Positions 7,127-17,519 of a stretch of 64,000 nucleotides of DNA are shown here, piece by piece; positions within the stretch are counted from its first letter, which is position 1; every line of letters starts with the position of its first letter. The notes under the pieces were generated by a model. It made no database searches and was not told where the DNA came from. It was given only the letters and a program-made list of their open reading frames with translations. A program made the translations under genes and the position numbers. Source of the stretch: an uncultured Oscillospiraceae bacterium (GTDB taxonomy: Bacteria > Bacillota > Clostridia > Oscillospirales > Ruminococcaceae); NCBI GenBank assembly GCA_900539195.1, contig UQBC01000012.1:1-64000 (forward strand), given 5' to 3'.

Positions 7127-8806
7127 TTATCTGTTATCAACATAGCCGACAGCCCGTGCTGTCTTTTTGATTTCCTGCTTGTCGATATACATCTGCTTGT
7201 CCGCACGGTTGAATACATCGGCATAATCCCTGTCGGTCGCATCGTTCACCGCATATCCTACGGCAATACGGACACCCAGCTCATAATGCTTTGCATTACG
7301 GTTGAACAGCTCCTGTTCCTGCTTGAAGCGTTTGACAAGCTGTTCGCACAGATCATTTCCCGGGGAATTTATGATTACCGTAAATTCGTCACCGCCTATG
7401 CGGTAAATATTGTAATCGCCGAAAACTCTCTTGATTATCGTGCTTGCGTCCGAGATCAGCATATCTCCGAATTCGTGACCGTATTTGTCGTTGTACATCT
7501 TGAGATAGTTTATATCCATTACAAAAATGGCATAATCGCCGTTTGCGAGTTGGGTCATCTTTTCTATACGCTGTACTGCGTCATGATAGGCTGCCTTGTT
7601 TCCGACATCGGTCGCAGCGTCGGTGTAAGCCTGCTTGTTGATTTTGTTGATATACTTCTTCAGCGTTTTTACGGTATCGCTGTATCTTGAGGCAAGAACG
7701 CCTATTTCGTCTTTTGTCTTACATTCTATCTCAACGTCAAGGTCGCCTGCCGCTATCTTTTTGGAAACTTCGGTAAGATGCTTTATCGGCTTTACTATAA
7801 TGCTCGTAAACTTGAAGGTAAGTAACGAGGTAACTATAAGCACAACAGCAACGGCAAATGCGTCCTGTATCATTACCGAGATACGTTTACTGCCTATCTC
7901 CTTATCGGCAACGGAGATTACGACCGCCATACCGTTGGAGAGAAATTTTGCGCACAGTTTTCTTTTTTCGCCTTCGCTATTGCGGATATTGATGACATCT
8001 CCTGCCTGTTCGCCACTGTAGTTGTCGTCAATGAATGTAAACAAGCTGTTTTTCTTTATTTCCTCAAGCGTCATTCCGTTCGGATAACGGTTGTGGTATA
8101 CCATATCACCCTTGCTGTCGCAAAGGAAAGCATAGCCTGTATCGTACAGCTTTATTTCGTCTACCATAGCTGTTATACGGCTCATAGCAATATCCATACC
8201 TATAACGCCTACCGCAGTTTTGTTTTCGTCAAAGAGCGGAATAACGTATGAGATCATTTTTATATCGTTCAGATTCTTATTTATGTACGGATTTATCCAG
8301 ACCGGTTTTTTGGCTTTGAGCGGCTCGTAATACCACGCAACGTGTTCAGCATCATCCTTGTTGTATGCTTCTATGGCTGTCGGCTGATGTGCGACTATTT
8401 TTTCACTGTCCTTTACCCAGAATACGCCGTCGGAAGATAGCTTCAGCTCCGGATTGTAACGGATATATCCGCTGATGGCGGCATCGGTATTGTTAAGTAC
8501 ATTTTTTATAAGCTGACCGACAGAATCGTTATAACGCTCAAGTGTATAAGGTTCGTTTCTGAACTTCTCTATGCTGTCAAAACGGCTTACGGCATAGTCA
8601 TTGCAGGTATTCATCGCAAGCTCCACTGAGGAAAACAGCTTCTCAAGGCTTTGAGCGCTGGTCGATGCCTGCAGCTTCATTATCGTTTCCGAGTTTTCGT
8701 TTGAAATGTTGTCGATGCCTAAAATGCCGATAGCGCTTATAGCAAATGAGCATATCAGAATACAGCCTATCATAATCAGTACGAACTTATTTCTGATTGA
8801 TTTCAA
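7127..8806 (-). CDS. Membrane diguanylate cyclase with Cache sensor and HAMP
   Basis: Predicted to make cyclic di-GMP in response to an extracellular ligand. 559 residues: membrane segment at about 8-28 (FVLIMIGCILICSFAISAIG), a large extracytoplasmic dCache-type region, a second membrane segment near 308-330, HAMP, then a GGDEF domain with an intact RIGGDEF motif and the upstream DINYLKMYND-YGH signature. The RxxD product-inhibition site five residues before GGDEF is not seen, so feedback control may be weak. The start is a TTG at 8806 behind GGGGAGGGG. Promoter at 8860-8888. No EAL or PilZ gene is in the window. Confidence 0.93.
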   Translation of the reverse strand: MKSIRNKFVLIMIGCILICSFAISAIGILGIDNISNENSETIMKLQASTSAQSLEKLFSSVELAMNTCNDYAVSRFDSIEKFRNEPYTLERYNDSVGQLIKNVLNNTDAAISGYIRYNPELKLSSDGVFWVKDSEKIVAHQPTAIEAYNKDDAEHVAWYYEPLKAKKPVWINPYINKNLNDIKMISYVIPLFDENKTAVGVIGMDIAMSRITAMVDEIKLYDTGYAFLCDSKGDMVYHNRYPNGMTLEEIKKNSLFTFIDDNYSGEQAGDVINIRNSEGEKRKLCAKFLSNGMAVVISVADKEIGSKRISVMIQDAFAVAVVLIVTSLLTFKFTSIIVKPIKHLTEVSKKIAAGDLDVEIECKTKDEIGVLASRYSDTVKTLKKYINKINKQAYTDAATDVGNKAAYHDAVQRIEKMTQLANGDYAIFVMDINYLKMYNDKYGHEFGDMLISDASTIIKRVFGDYNIYRIGGDEFTVIINSPGNDLCEQLVKRFKQEQELFNRNAKHYELGVRIAVGYAVNDATDRDYADVFNRADKQMYIDKQEIKKTARAVGYVDNR

Positions 8807-8859
8807 AGGGCACCCCTCCCCGATATATCATTCTGATTATCTGCTGATATATTGTAAAA

Positions 8860-8888
8860 ATTATAACATTTTTCGACATGAAAATCAA
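8860..8888 (-). promoter_or_regulatory. Promoter of the diguanylate cyclase gene
   Basis: Leftward TTGATT (8883-8888), a 17-bp spacer and TATAAT (8860-8865). Confidence 0.7.
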
Positions 8889-8909
8889 GTGTATCTTTGT
8901 ATAAATTGC

Positions 8910-8946
8910 AAAAAAGCGGCGATTTTATGAAATTATCCGACCGCCG
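8910..8946 (-). terminator. Terminator of the 108-residue protein gene
   Basis: CGGCG (8917-8921) pairs with CGCCG (8942-8946); leftward it is followed by TTTTTTGC. The hairpin overlaps the end of the gene. Confidence 0.5.
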
Positions 8947-9251
8947 TTTTTGATGATATACCGTGTTATTTCCGCACGATTGTTTTTATTGCAACGTATC
9001 TTTGCCGTAACTCCCCGGCGGTTTTCTATCTCATCAAGCGTGGTATTTTCAGGGAATGCAGGGCAGAATATATTAGTCAGAAAATTAGCGCCCGGCACTG
9101 TCATAGGGACTATGCCGCTGTAGCTGTAATATCCGTCGGTGATCTGAGTTGTATACATATCCGATGGCGCACCGTACAACTCATTGATATATACGGCGAT
9201 GCGCTGTGCCGTATCACTGCTGTCAAATCTTGCTGTAATATCTGTTTTCAT
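8925..9251 (-). CDS. Hypothetical 108-residue protein
   Basis: I do not recognise a family. The start at 9251 (MKTDITARFDSSDTAQRIAV) is set by GGAGG 9 nt upstream; the longer frame to 9305 adds a Glu/Asn-rich stretch without a ribosome site. The protein is soluble, of mixed charge and without a signal peptide. Its start, with a beta strand followed by a helix rich in aliphatic residues (TAQRIAVYINELYG), and its end, RAEITRYIIKNGGRI, look like a small alpha/beta fold of the kind seen in two-repeat general stress proteins. That is only an impression. It is a single-gene unit between the GGDEF gene and the DUF951 gene. Confidence 0.6.
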   Translation of the reverse strand: MKTDITARFDSSDTAQRIAVYINELYGAPSDMYTTQITDGYYSYSGIVPMTVPGANFLTNIFCPAFPENTTLDEIENRRGVTAKIRCNKNNRAEITRYIIKNGGRIIS

Positions 9252-9338
9252 TTTGTTTTCCTCCGTTTCACTATGATTATTCCCATAACAGTCTGTGTAA
9301 TCCACGCTGAAGATTTTACATAAATTTTATCTCAATAA

Positions 9339-9367
9339 TTGCAAATCAGGCAAAAACGTGGTACAAT
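9339..9367 (+). promoter_or_regulatory. Promoter of the DUF951 gene
   Basis: TTGCAA (9339-9344), a 17-bp spacer and TACAAT (9362-9367), about 30 bp before the start codon. Confidence 0.75.
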
Positions 9368-9398
9368 ATATTAAATATCGGATGAAAGGAGCGGAACA

Positions 9399-9596
9399 AT
9401 GGATATACAGGTCGGAGATATTCTCAGAATGAAAAAGGAACATCCCTGTGGAAGCAAGGAAATGCTTGTTCTTCGTGTCGGTGCTGATTTCAAGCTGAAA
9501 TGCACAGGTTGCGGACGTGAATTCATGACGCCCCGCTCAAAGTGCGAGAAAAAGATAAAATCGGTTATCCGCAATGCCGTTGAAGAGGAGAAATAG
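9399..9596 (+). CDS. DUF951 family small protein
   Basis: 65 residues matching DUF951: VGDILRMKKEHPCGSKEMLV, then a G-x-D-FKLKCTGCGR stretch with two close cysteines, and the basic ending typical of the family. B. subtilis YyzM belongs here. The function is unknown; the K-MKK-HPCG motif and a CxxC suggest nucleic-acid or metal binding, which is inference. It follows its own promoter and may be read through into prfA 55 bp downstream. Confidence 0.88.
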   Translation: MDIQVGDILRMKKEHPCGSKEMLVLRVGADFKLKCTGCGREFMTPRSKCEKKIKSVIRNAVEEEK

Positions 9597-9651
9597 TGTT
9601 TTATTTACAATGACGCTATTTTGATTTTTAACGTGAAACGGAGAACAGATA

Positions 9652-10728
9652 ATGACAGAAAAACTTGAAATAACAGAAAAGCGTTTCGATGAAATAAACG
9701 AAAAGCTGACGGATATAAACGTGATAAACGATCAGGAGCAGTATAAGAATCTGATGAAGGAGCTTAAGAACCTGACTCCTATAATTGAAAAGTACAGAAT
9801 GTACAAGGCCGCCCGGAGCGATTTTGAAGAAGCTGAGCAGATGCTGTCTGACGGCGGACTTGACAAGGACTTCAAGGAAATAGTGCAGGAGCAGTACGAG
9901 AGCAATAAAAAGCTAATGTACGAGTATACAGACGAGCTTAAGATTCTCCTCTTGCCGAAGGACCCCGATGATGACAGGAATGTTATTATTGAGATAAGAG
10001 GCGGTGCAGGCGGAGAAGAAGCGGCACTTTTTGCAAACTCAATGTTCAGGATGTACTCAATGTATGCACAGACTAAAGGCTGGAAAACAGAAGTGATAAG
10101 CTCGAACCCCACAGAGCTTGGCGGATATAAGGAGATCAGCTTTTCGGTCGAGGGCGAGGGAGTGTACGCAAAGCTGAAGTACGAGAGCGGCGTTCACCGT
10201 GTTCAGCGTGTCCCCGAAACTGAGGCACAGGGCAGAATACAGACATCAACAATAACAGTTGCGGTACTGCCCGAAGTTGAAGAAGTTGACGTTGAGATAA
10301 ATCCCGCCGACCTTGAATTCCAGACCTACCGTTCAAGCGGAGCAGGCGGTCAGCATATCAACAAGACCGAATCCGCCATAAGAATAATCCACCACCCTAC
10401 AGGAGTAGTTGTAGAGTGCCAAGAGGAAAGAAGCCAGTACAAGAACAAGGACAAGGCTATGAAGATGCTGTACAGCAAGCTGTATGAGGCAAAGCTGAAC
10501 GAGCAGAACAGCAAGATAGCGGCTGAACGTAAGATACAGGTCGGCACAGGCGACCGTTCCGAGAGAATCAGAACATATAACTTTCCCCAGAGCCGTGTTA
10601 CCGACCACAGAATAGGACTTACGCTGTACAAGCTGGAGCAGTTTATGAACGGCGACTGCGACGAAGTGTTTGACGCACTGGCAATTGCCGACAGAACCGC
10701 AAAGCTGGCGGCAGGCGGCAACGATTAA
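9652..10728 (+). CDS. prfA: Peptide chain release factor 1
   Basis: Recognises UAA and UAG in the ribosomal A site and triggers peptide release. At 358 residues it is normal length. The GGQ loop ([20 protein letters not shown] near residue 231) is the peptidyl-tRNA hydrolysis motif, and the RF1-type context ([17 protein letters not shown]) follows it. RF2 would carry an SPF anticodon motif and a programmed frameshift, neither of which is seen. It heads a rightward run with tsaC 20 bp downstream, so prfA, tsaC, coaE and the transglycosylase probably share a transcript. Other Firmicutes also keep prfA close to tsaC (ywlC). Confidence 0.97.
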   Translation: MTEKLEITEKRFDEINEKLTDINVINDQEQYKNLMKELKNLTPIIEKYRMYKAARSDFEEAEQMLSDGGLDKDFKEIVQEQYESNKKLMYEYTDELKILLLPKDPDDDRNVIIEIRGGAGGEEAALFANSMFRMYSMYAQTKGWKTEVISSNPTELGGYKEISFSVEGEGVYAKLKYESGVHRVQRVPETEAQGRIQTSTITVAVLPEVEEVDVEINPADLEFQTYRSSGAGGQHINKTESAIRIIHHPTGVVVECQEERSQYKNKDKAMKMLYSKLYEAKLNEQNSKIAAERKIQVGTGDRSERIRTYNFPQSRVTDHRIGLTLYKLEQFMNGDCDEVFDALAIADRTAKLAAGGND

Positions 10729-10748
10729 CAGAGATAAGGTGACTTTTT

Positions 10749-11762
10749 TTGAAAACAGAGATAAAGAAACCGTCATACGAGGTATTGTGCGAGGCGGCAG
10801 AGCTTATAAAGAAGGGCGAGGTCGTGGCGATACCGACCGAAACGGTATACGGTCTTGCGGCAGACGCATATAACCCCGATGCGTGTGCGAAGATATTCAA
10901 AGCTAAGGGCAGACCGCAGGACAATCCGCTGATTATCCACATCTGCGACCTTGATATGCTGAAAAATTCGGTAAAGGAGATTCCCCCTCTTGCACTTACC
11001 CTTGCCGAGCATTTCTGGAGCGGTTCGCTGACGATGATTTTTCCGAAGAAGGATATAGTTCCCGATACGACAAGCGGAGGACTTGATACAGTTGCCGTCA
11101 GAATGCCCGACAACGAGGATACTCTGAATCTTATTAAAATGTGCGGTGTTCCTCTTGCCGCTCCGTCTGCAAATCTGTCGGGAAGCCCCAGTCCGACAAC
11201 GGCACAGCACGTCTATGCCGATATGAACGGCAGAATACCGCTGATAATAGACGGCGGCGAATGTAAAAACGGTGTCGAAAGCACTGTTATCTGCTTTACG
11301 GACGGCGGAACGGGCATAAAGGTACTGCGGCCCGGTGTAATAACAGCCGAAATGCTCAGCCGCTTTGCAAAGACAGAAACCGACAAGAACGTATTTGCAA
11401 AGCCCGATGAAAACGAAAAAGTAATTTCTCCGGGCGTTAAGTACAAGCATTATTCGCCCAGAGCCGACATAACTATTATTGAAACCGACAGCGATGAGAA
11501 GCTGGCTGAATTTTTAAACAGCAAGAATGACGGCGGCACATACGGCGTGATTTTCGGCGGCGAAAAGGGCATAGAAGTACCGACAATATCCTACGGAAGA
11601 ACAGCGCAGGAGCAGGCGCACAATCTGTTTGCGGTACTGCGCAAGACCGATGAGCTCGGAGCAAAGCGTGCTTATGTACGTTGCCCCGAAAAAACGGGCG
11701 TAGGAACTGCCGTATACAACAGGCTTCTTCGTGCGGCGGCATTCAAGACAATAATACTTTAA
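10749..11762 (+). CDS. tsaC: L-threonylcarbamoyladenylate synthase (Sua5 type)
   Basis: Makes threonylcarbamoyl-AMP from threonine, bicarbonate and ATP for the t6A37 modification of ANN-decoding tRNAs. The 337-residue protein has the YrdC fold (KKGEVVAIPTETVYGLAADA, then KAKGRPQDNPLIIH) and the C-terminal Sua5 domain, so it is the two-domain YwlC form. The start is a TTG at 10749 after AAGGTGA. It lies between prfA and coaE with short gaps, consistent with one operon of translation-linked genes. Confidence 0.95.
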   Translation: MKTEIKKPSYEVLCEAAELIKKGEVVAIPTETVYGLAADAYNPDACAKIFKAKGRPQDNPLIIHICDLDMLKNSVKEIPPLALTLAEHFWSGSLTMIFPKKDIVPDTTSGGLDTVAVRMPDNEDTLNLIKMCGVPLAAPSANLSGSPSPTTAQHVYADMNGRIPLIIDGGECKNGVESTVICFTDGGTGIKVLRPGVITAEMLSRFAKTETDKNVFAKPDENEKVISPGVKYKHYSPRADITIIETDSDEKLAEFLNSKNDGGTYGVIFGGEKGIEVPTISYGRTAQEQAHNLFAVLRKTDELGAKRAYVRCPEKTGVGTAVYNRLLRAAAFKTIIL

Positions 11763-11773
11763 GCAGGAACAAA

Positions 11774-12373
11774 ATGATAAATAAGAAGATATACGGACTT
11801 ACCGGTATGTCCGGTGCGGGAAAATCCACAGTATGCGACAGCTTTGAAAATGCAGGTTTTTTAATAATTGATTGTGACAGGCTCGCCCGTGAGGTCGTAA
11901 GAAAAGGCAGACCCTGCCTCGATAAACTGCACCGCCTTTTCGGTGACAGCGTTATCACAAAGGACGGAGAGCTTGACCGCAGGGCGATGGGCAATATCGT
12001 TTTTTCGCACAGCGATAAACTCGCCCTGCTCAACAATACGATATATCCTTACATAACCTACGAGGTTATCTCAATGTGCGGTAATACGGATAAGCGTTTT
12101 GTACTGCTTGACGCACCGACGCTTTTTGAAAGCGGCATAGATTTCATCTGTGACGGAATAATCAGCGTCACCTGCGACAAGGAAAAGTCGATACAGCGTA
12201 TTATGCTGCGTGACAATATAACAAGAGAAAGTGCTGAAAAACGGCTCGGCTCACAGCACGATGCGGAATATTACAAAAGCAAAAGCGATTTCTGCATTGA
12301 AAATAACGGCGATATTGATACGCTTAAAGCAAAAGCCGATGCCACAGCAAGAAAGATAATAAATGGCAACTAA
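11774..12373 (+). CDS. coaE: Dephospho-CoA kinase
   Basis: The last step of coenzyme A synthesis, phosphorylating the ribose 3'-OH of dephospho-CoA. 199 residues from the ATG at 11774, chosen because AGGA lies 8 nt upstream and the protein then opens at the P-loop (YGLTGMSGAGKST); a longer frame to 11681 only overlaps tsaC. The CDRLAREVVRKG segment and the lid region (QRIMLRDNITRESAEKRL) are typical. Its last 11 bp overlap the next gene, which suggests coupled translation. Confidence 0.94.
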   Translation: MINKKIYGLTGMSGAGKSTVCDSFENAGFLIIDCDRLAREVVRKGRPCLDKLHRLFGDSVITKDGELDRRAMGNIVFSHSDKLALLNNTIYPYITYEVISMCGNTDKRFVLLDAPTLFESGIDFICDGIISVTCDKEKSIQRIMLRDNITRESAEKRLGSQHDAEYYKSKSDFCIENNGDIDTLKAKADATARKIINGN

Positions 12374-12959
12374 GAGAAAACGCAAGAATACGGGCGGAAA
12401 ACCGCTGATAATAACCTTCGTCTGTCTTGTCGCAGTGACGCTGGCAGTATTCGGAGTGTTCTTCGGTGCGGATAAATATGAACGTTCCACCCACCCTATG
12501 CTTTACAGTGACCTTGTCAATCGCTATTCTTCGCAGTATAAGCTGGATAAGTATGCAGTATACTCGTTTATATGCGTTGAAAGCGGATTCAACGAAAACT
12601 CCGAGTCCTATCTCGGCGCAAGAGGGCTTATGCAGATAATGCCCGAAACGTTTGAGTGGATAAGATACAAACTGGACGAGGAAAACGACCCCGATATGAC
12701 CTTTGATAATATGTACAACGCCGAGGATAATATTCGTTACGGCTGCTTTCTGCTCGGCTATCTTACCGACACCTTCGGGGAACTTGGTGAGGTGGCCGCC
12801 GCATATCACGCAGGTTCGGGCAGTGTTTCATCCTGGCTTGAGGACAGCAGATATACAAAGAACGGCATACTGACCGATATTCCGAATCCCGACACGGCGC
12901 ACTATGTCGACAAGATAACAAATGCCTACGATACTTATTGCAGGCTTTATAAAAAATAA
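12363..12959 (+). CDS. Membrane-anchored lytic transglycosylase (SLT domain)
   Basis: Cleaves peptidoglycan glycan strands to 1,6-anhydromuropeptides. 198 residues: basic N-terminus, one membrane segment (about 14-34) and then an SLT domain with the catalytic Glu in CVESGFNENSESYLGARGLM and the motif QIMPETFEW, followed by the Y-HAG-G motif (AAAYHAGSGSV). This is the compact single-domain type common in Clostridia, where it may work in growth or sporulation. The start codon lies inside the end of coaE. Confidence 0.92.
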   Translation: MATKRKRKNTGGKPLIITFVCLVAVTLAVFGVFFGADKYERSTHPMLYSDLVNRYSSQYKLDKYAVYSFICVESGFNENSESYLGARGLMQIMPETFEWIRYKLDEENDPDMTFDNMYNAEDNIRYGCFLLGYLTDTFGELGEVAAAYHAGSGSVSSWLEDSRYTKNGILTDIPNPDTAHYVDKITNAYDTYCRLYKK

Positions 12960-12975
12960 AGGAAGGCAAAGAAAA

Positions 12976-14385
12976 ATGGCTGAAAAGAAATCACAGGCAG
13001 AACAGCTTAAAGAAAAACTGTTCTATGTAAAAAAACACGCAACGCTTGTTATGAGCGAGCAGGAAGAAAAGAAGGCAGACAAATACTGCGAGGGCTACAA
13101 GAAATTCCTTGACGCAGGAAAAACCGAGCGTGAGGCTGCCGCAACCGCTGTCGCTATGGCTGAAAAGGCAGGCTTCAAGCCCTTCGACAAGAAGGCTCAG
13201 TACAAGGCAGGAGATAAGATATACGTTCTCAACAGAGAAAAGGCGGTCATCTTAGCCGTTATCGGCAAGAGCGATATTTCAAACGGTGTAAATCTCACTG
13301 CCGCACACATTGATTCACCCAGACTTGACTTAAAGCAGAATCCCCTCTATGAGAGCGATGAGCTGGGATACTTCAAGACGCATTATTACGGCGGTATCAA
13401 GAAATATCAGTGGCCTACAGTTCCTATGTCACTGCACGGTGTAATAGTAAGAGCCGATGGAAGCAAGGTAACGGTAAGAATAGGCGAGGACGAGGGCGAC
13501 CCCGTGTTTGTTGTGACCGACCTTCTGCCTCACCTTGCGGAAGAGCAGTACAAGCGCCCCGCAACAAAGCTGATAAAGGGCGAGGAGCTTAATATCCTCA
13601 TTGGCTCAAGACCTTTCAGAGATGATAAGATAAGCGAAAAGGTAAAGCTCAATCTGCTGAATATCCTCTTTGAGAAATACGGCATAGTAGAAAAGGATTT
13701 CTTAAGCGCGGAGCTTGAATGCGTTCCTGCCTTCAAGGCAAAGGACGTCGGCTTTGACAGAAGCCTTGTCGGCGCATACGGACAGGATGACAGAGTTTGC
13801 GCATACACTGCCCTTACCGCAATTATTGATATGAAAGCCGTTCCCGAAAAGACCGCCGTCTGCGTTCTTACCGACAAGGAAGAAACAGGCAGTGACGGCA
13901 ACACAGGCTTACGCTCGGCATATCTCAAGTTCTTCCTTTACGATTTAGCCGAGAATATGGGCAGTGACGGAAGAACGGTTATTTCCGCCACACGCTGCCT
14001 TTCAGCCGATGTAAATGCGGCTTACGATCCCACATTCCCCGACGGCTACGAGCGTAACAACTGCTCATTTGTAAACAAGGGCATCGTTGTCACAAAGTAC
14101 ACCGGCGCAAGAGGAAAGTCGGGTACAAGCGATGCAAGCGCCGAGTATGTCGGACTTATCCACAATATGCTTGACAAGAACGATGTCGTATGGCAGACAG
14201 GCGAGCTTGGCAAGGTGGATTTCGGCGGCGGCGGAACTGTTGCGGCTTATATCGCAAACCTTAACATTGATACGATAGATGTCGGCGTTCCCGTGCTTTC
14301 TATGCACGCACCGTATGAGCTTACCGCAAAAAATGACGTTTATATGGTGTATAAGGCGTTTACCGCATTCTATAAGATGAAGTAA
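12976..14385 (+). CDS. M18 family aminopeptidase
   Basis: A zinc metallopeptidase of the DAP/ApeB type that removes N-terminal, often acidic, residues in the cytoplasm. 469 residues from the ATG at 12976 (GGAAGG 9 nt upstream). Metal and catalytic motifs can be seen: TAAHIDSPRLDLK, DKEETGSDGNTG with the Glu pair, and the C-terminal MHAPYEL histidine. The SHYYGGIKKYQW-like block (THYYGGIKKYQWPTVP) is specific to the family. The gene follows the transglycosylase by 16 bp. Confidence 0.93.
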   Translation: MAEKKSQAEQLKEKLFYVKKHATLVMSEQEEKKADKYCEGYKKFLDAGKTEREAAATAVAMAEKAGFKPFDKKAQYKAGDKIYVLNREKAVILAVIGKSDISNGVNLTAAHIDSPRLDLKQNPLYESDELGYFKTHYYGGIKKYQWPTVPMSLHGVIVRADGSKVTVRIGEDEGDPVFVVTDLLPHLAEEQYKRPATKLIKGEELNILIGSRPFRDDKISEKVKLNLLNILFEKYGIVEKDFLSAELECVPAFKAKDVGFDRSLVGAYGQDDRVCAYTALTAIIDMKAVPEKTAVCVLTDKEETGSDGNTGLRSAYLKFFLYDLAENMGSDGRTVISATRCLSADVNAAYDPTFPDGYERNNCSFVNKGIVVTKYTGARGKSGTSDASAEYVGLIHNMLDKNDVVWQTGELGKVDFGGGGTVAAYIANLNIDTIDVGVPVLSMHAPYELTAKNDVYMVYKAFTAFYKMK

Positions 14386-14443
14386 TCAATATCATAAAAT
14401 CCGCCCGCTCAGAATATAGTATTATATTTGAACGGGTGATTTT

Positions 14444-15139
14444 ATGAAAAGAGATCTATCGAAATTCAGACGCAGGCTCGGGCTTAAACTTATCGGTGCG
14501 GCTTTTATTCTTTTAGGCTTTGCCGGAATGCTGCAGCTTATGATAAGGCCTAATATAATGAACGTGTGCGAATACAATTCTAGAGCGGTAACTGTGAGCC
14601 TTATAGACGATGCGATAAACGAACGTCTTACAGAGCTTGGAGAGGATGTCGGATACAGCGCCCTTGTAAAGCTCAGCTATACCTCAGACGGCAGAGTTTC
14701 TTCCATCGAAAGCAACACCAAGTTGATAAACCGCATTAAGAACGATATGCTGACCGAGATAAACGACAGACTGATGAAAGGCGAAACCGAAAACGTTGAC
14801 CTTACTGTCGGAACACTCAGCGGAATACCGCTTTTTCACGGCTCAGGGCCTACCGTCAGAATGAAGGTAGAGCCTAAGGGCTATGCCGACGCAGTGTTTA
14901 TAAGCGAGTTCACCGATGCAGGAATTAACCAGACGCTTCACAGAATGATAATGCGTACAACTGTCAGCGTTACCGCATTCATACCTATGTATTCTGTGCA
15001 AACAGATGTCAGCGGAGATTTTCTTATTGCCGAAACGGTCATTGTCGGAAATGTGCCGGAGAGCTTCACTCATGTGGTATCCGAGGATAAAGACATTGTC
15101 GATGCAATAAATGACTTTGAGGCAGAGCCGTATGAATAA
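14444..15139 (+). CDS. yunB: Sporulation protein YunB
   Basis: 231 residues with a basic N-terminus, a membrane segment at about 16-34 and an extracytoplasmic domain. The sequence (VCEYNSRAVTVSLIDDAIN, GTLSGIPLFHGSGP, VKPKGY-type VEPKGYADA) matches YunB, a forespore/mother-cell protein needed for full sporulation in Bacillus, function undefined. The family is restricted to endospore formers, which supports a spore-forming host. A gap of 58 bp to the M18 gene may hold its own sporulation promoter, but I could not assign one safely. Confidence 0.88.
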   Translation: MKRDLSKFRRRLGLKLIGAAFILLGFAGMLQLMIRPNIMNVCEYNSRAVTVSLIDDAINERLTELGEDVGYSALVKLSYTSDGRVSSIESNTKLINRIKNDMLTEINDRLMKGETENVDLTVGTLSGIPLFHGSGPTVRMKVEPKGYADAVFISEFTDAGINQTLHRMIMRTTVSVTAFIPMYSVQTDVSGDFLIAETVIVGNVPESFTHVVSEDKDIVDAINDFEAEPYE

Positions 15140-17143
<2,004 letters not shown>

Positions 17144-17157
17144 TTTGTAAAAAACTA

Positions 17158-17186
17158 TTGACAAATGTGTTTTTCTGAGATATAAT
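17158..17186 (+). promoter_or_regulatory. Consensus promoter of the leuA T-box transcript
   Basis: A perfect TTGACA (17158-17163), a 17-bp spacer and a perfect TATAAT (17181-17186). Strong promoters upstream of attenuators are typical of T-box operons. Confidence 0.85.
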
Positions 17187-17192
17187 AATATC

Positions 17193-17457
17193 TGTTAATA
17201 GGAAAAGACGTTGATCAGGAAAAAAGCCGCACGTTTATTTACAGAGAGTTGCCGCTTGGTGCAAGGCAATATTAAAGGTCGGATATAGCTCGCCTGAGAG
17301 TCGCATAACTGAACATTGCAGTAAGTTATGACGGGTTCTCCCGTTACAGAGAAGCACATTGTTAGATGTGGCATAAGCGGACACGGCTGTAAATGCTGTG
17401 TCAAAAAGAGTGGTACCACGAGGATTTACCCCGTCTCTTTACAGAGGCGGGGTTTTG
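17193..17457 (+). promoter_or_regulatory. T-box riboswitch leader of leuA
   Basis: The leader carries the T-box sequence TGGTACCACG (17411-17420), which pairs with the tRNA acceptor end, followed by a G-C rich terminator (17429-17457) whose 5' strand can compete with the antiterminator. A GAGAGT-like AG box (17245-17250) and a long stem I lie upstream. The CTC at 17289-17291 is a possible leucine specifier codon in the stem I loop, consistent with the downstream 2-isopropylmalate synthase. The specifier choice is inference. Uncharged tRNA-Leu would turn leuA on. Confidence 0.9.
17429..17457 (+). terminator. T-box regulated terminator
   Basis: CCCCGTCTC pairs with AGAGGCGGGG, then TTTTGTG, just after the T-box sequence. 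Confidence 0.85.
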
Positions 17458-17519
17458 TGTATTTACATTGCTTTTTAAATGCCTGCATCGGAAAACCAAA
17501 TAGGGAAAGGACATAATTT

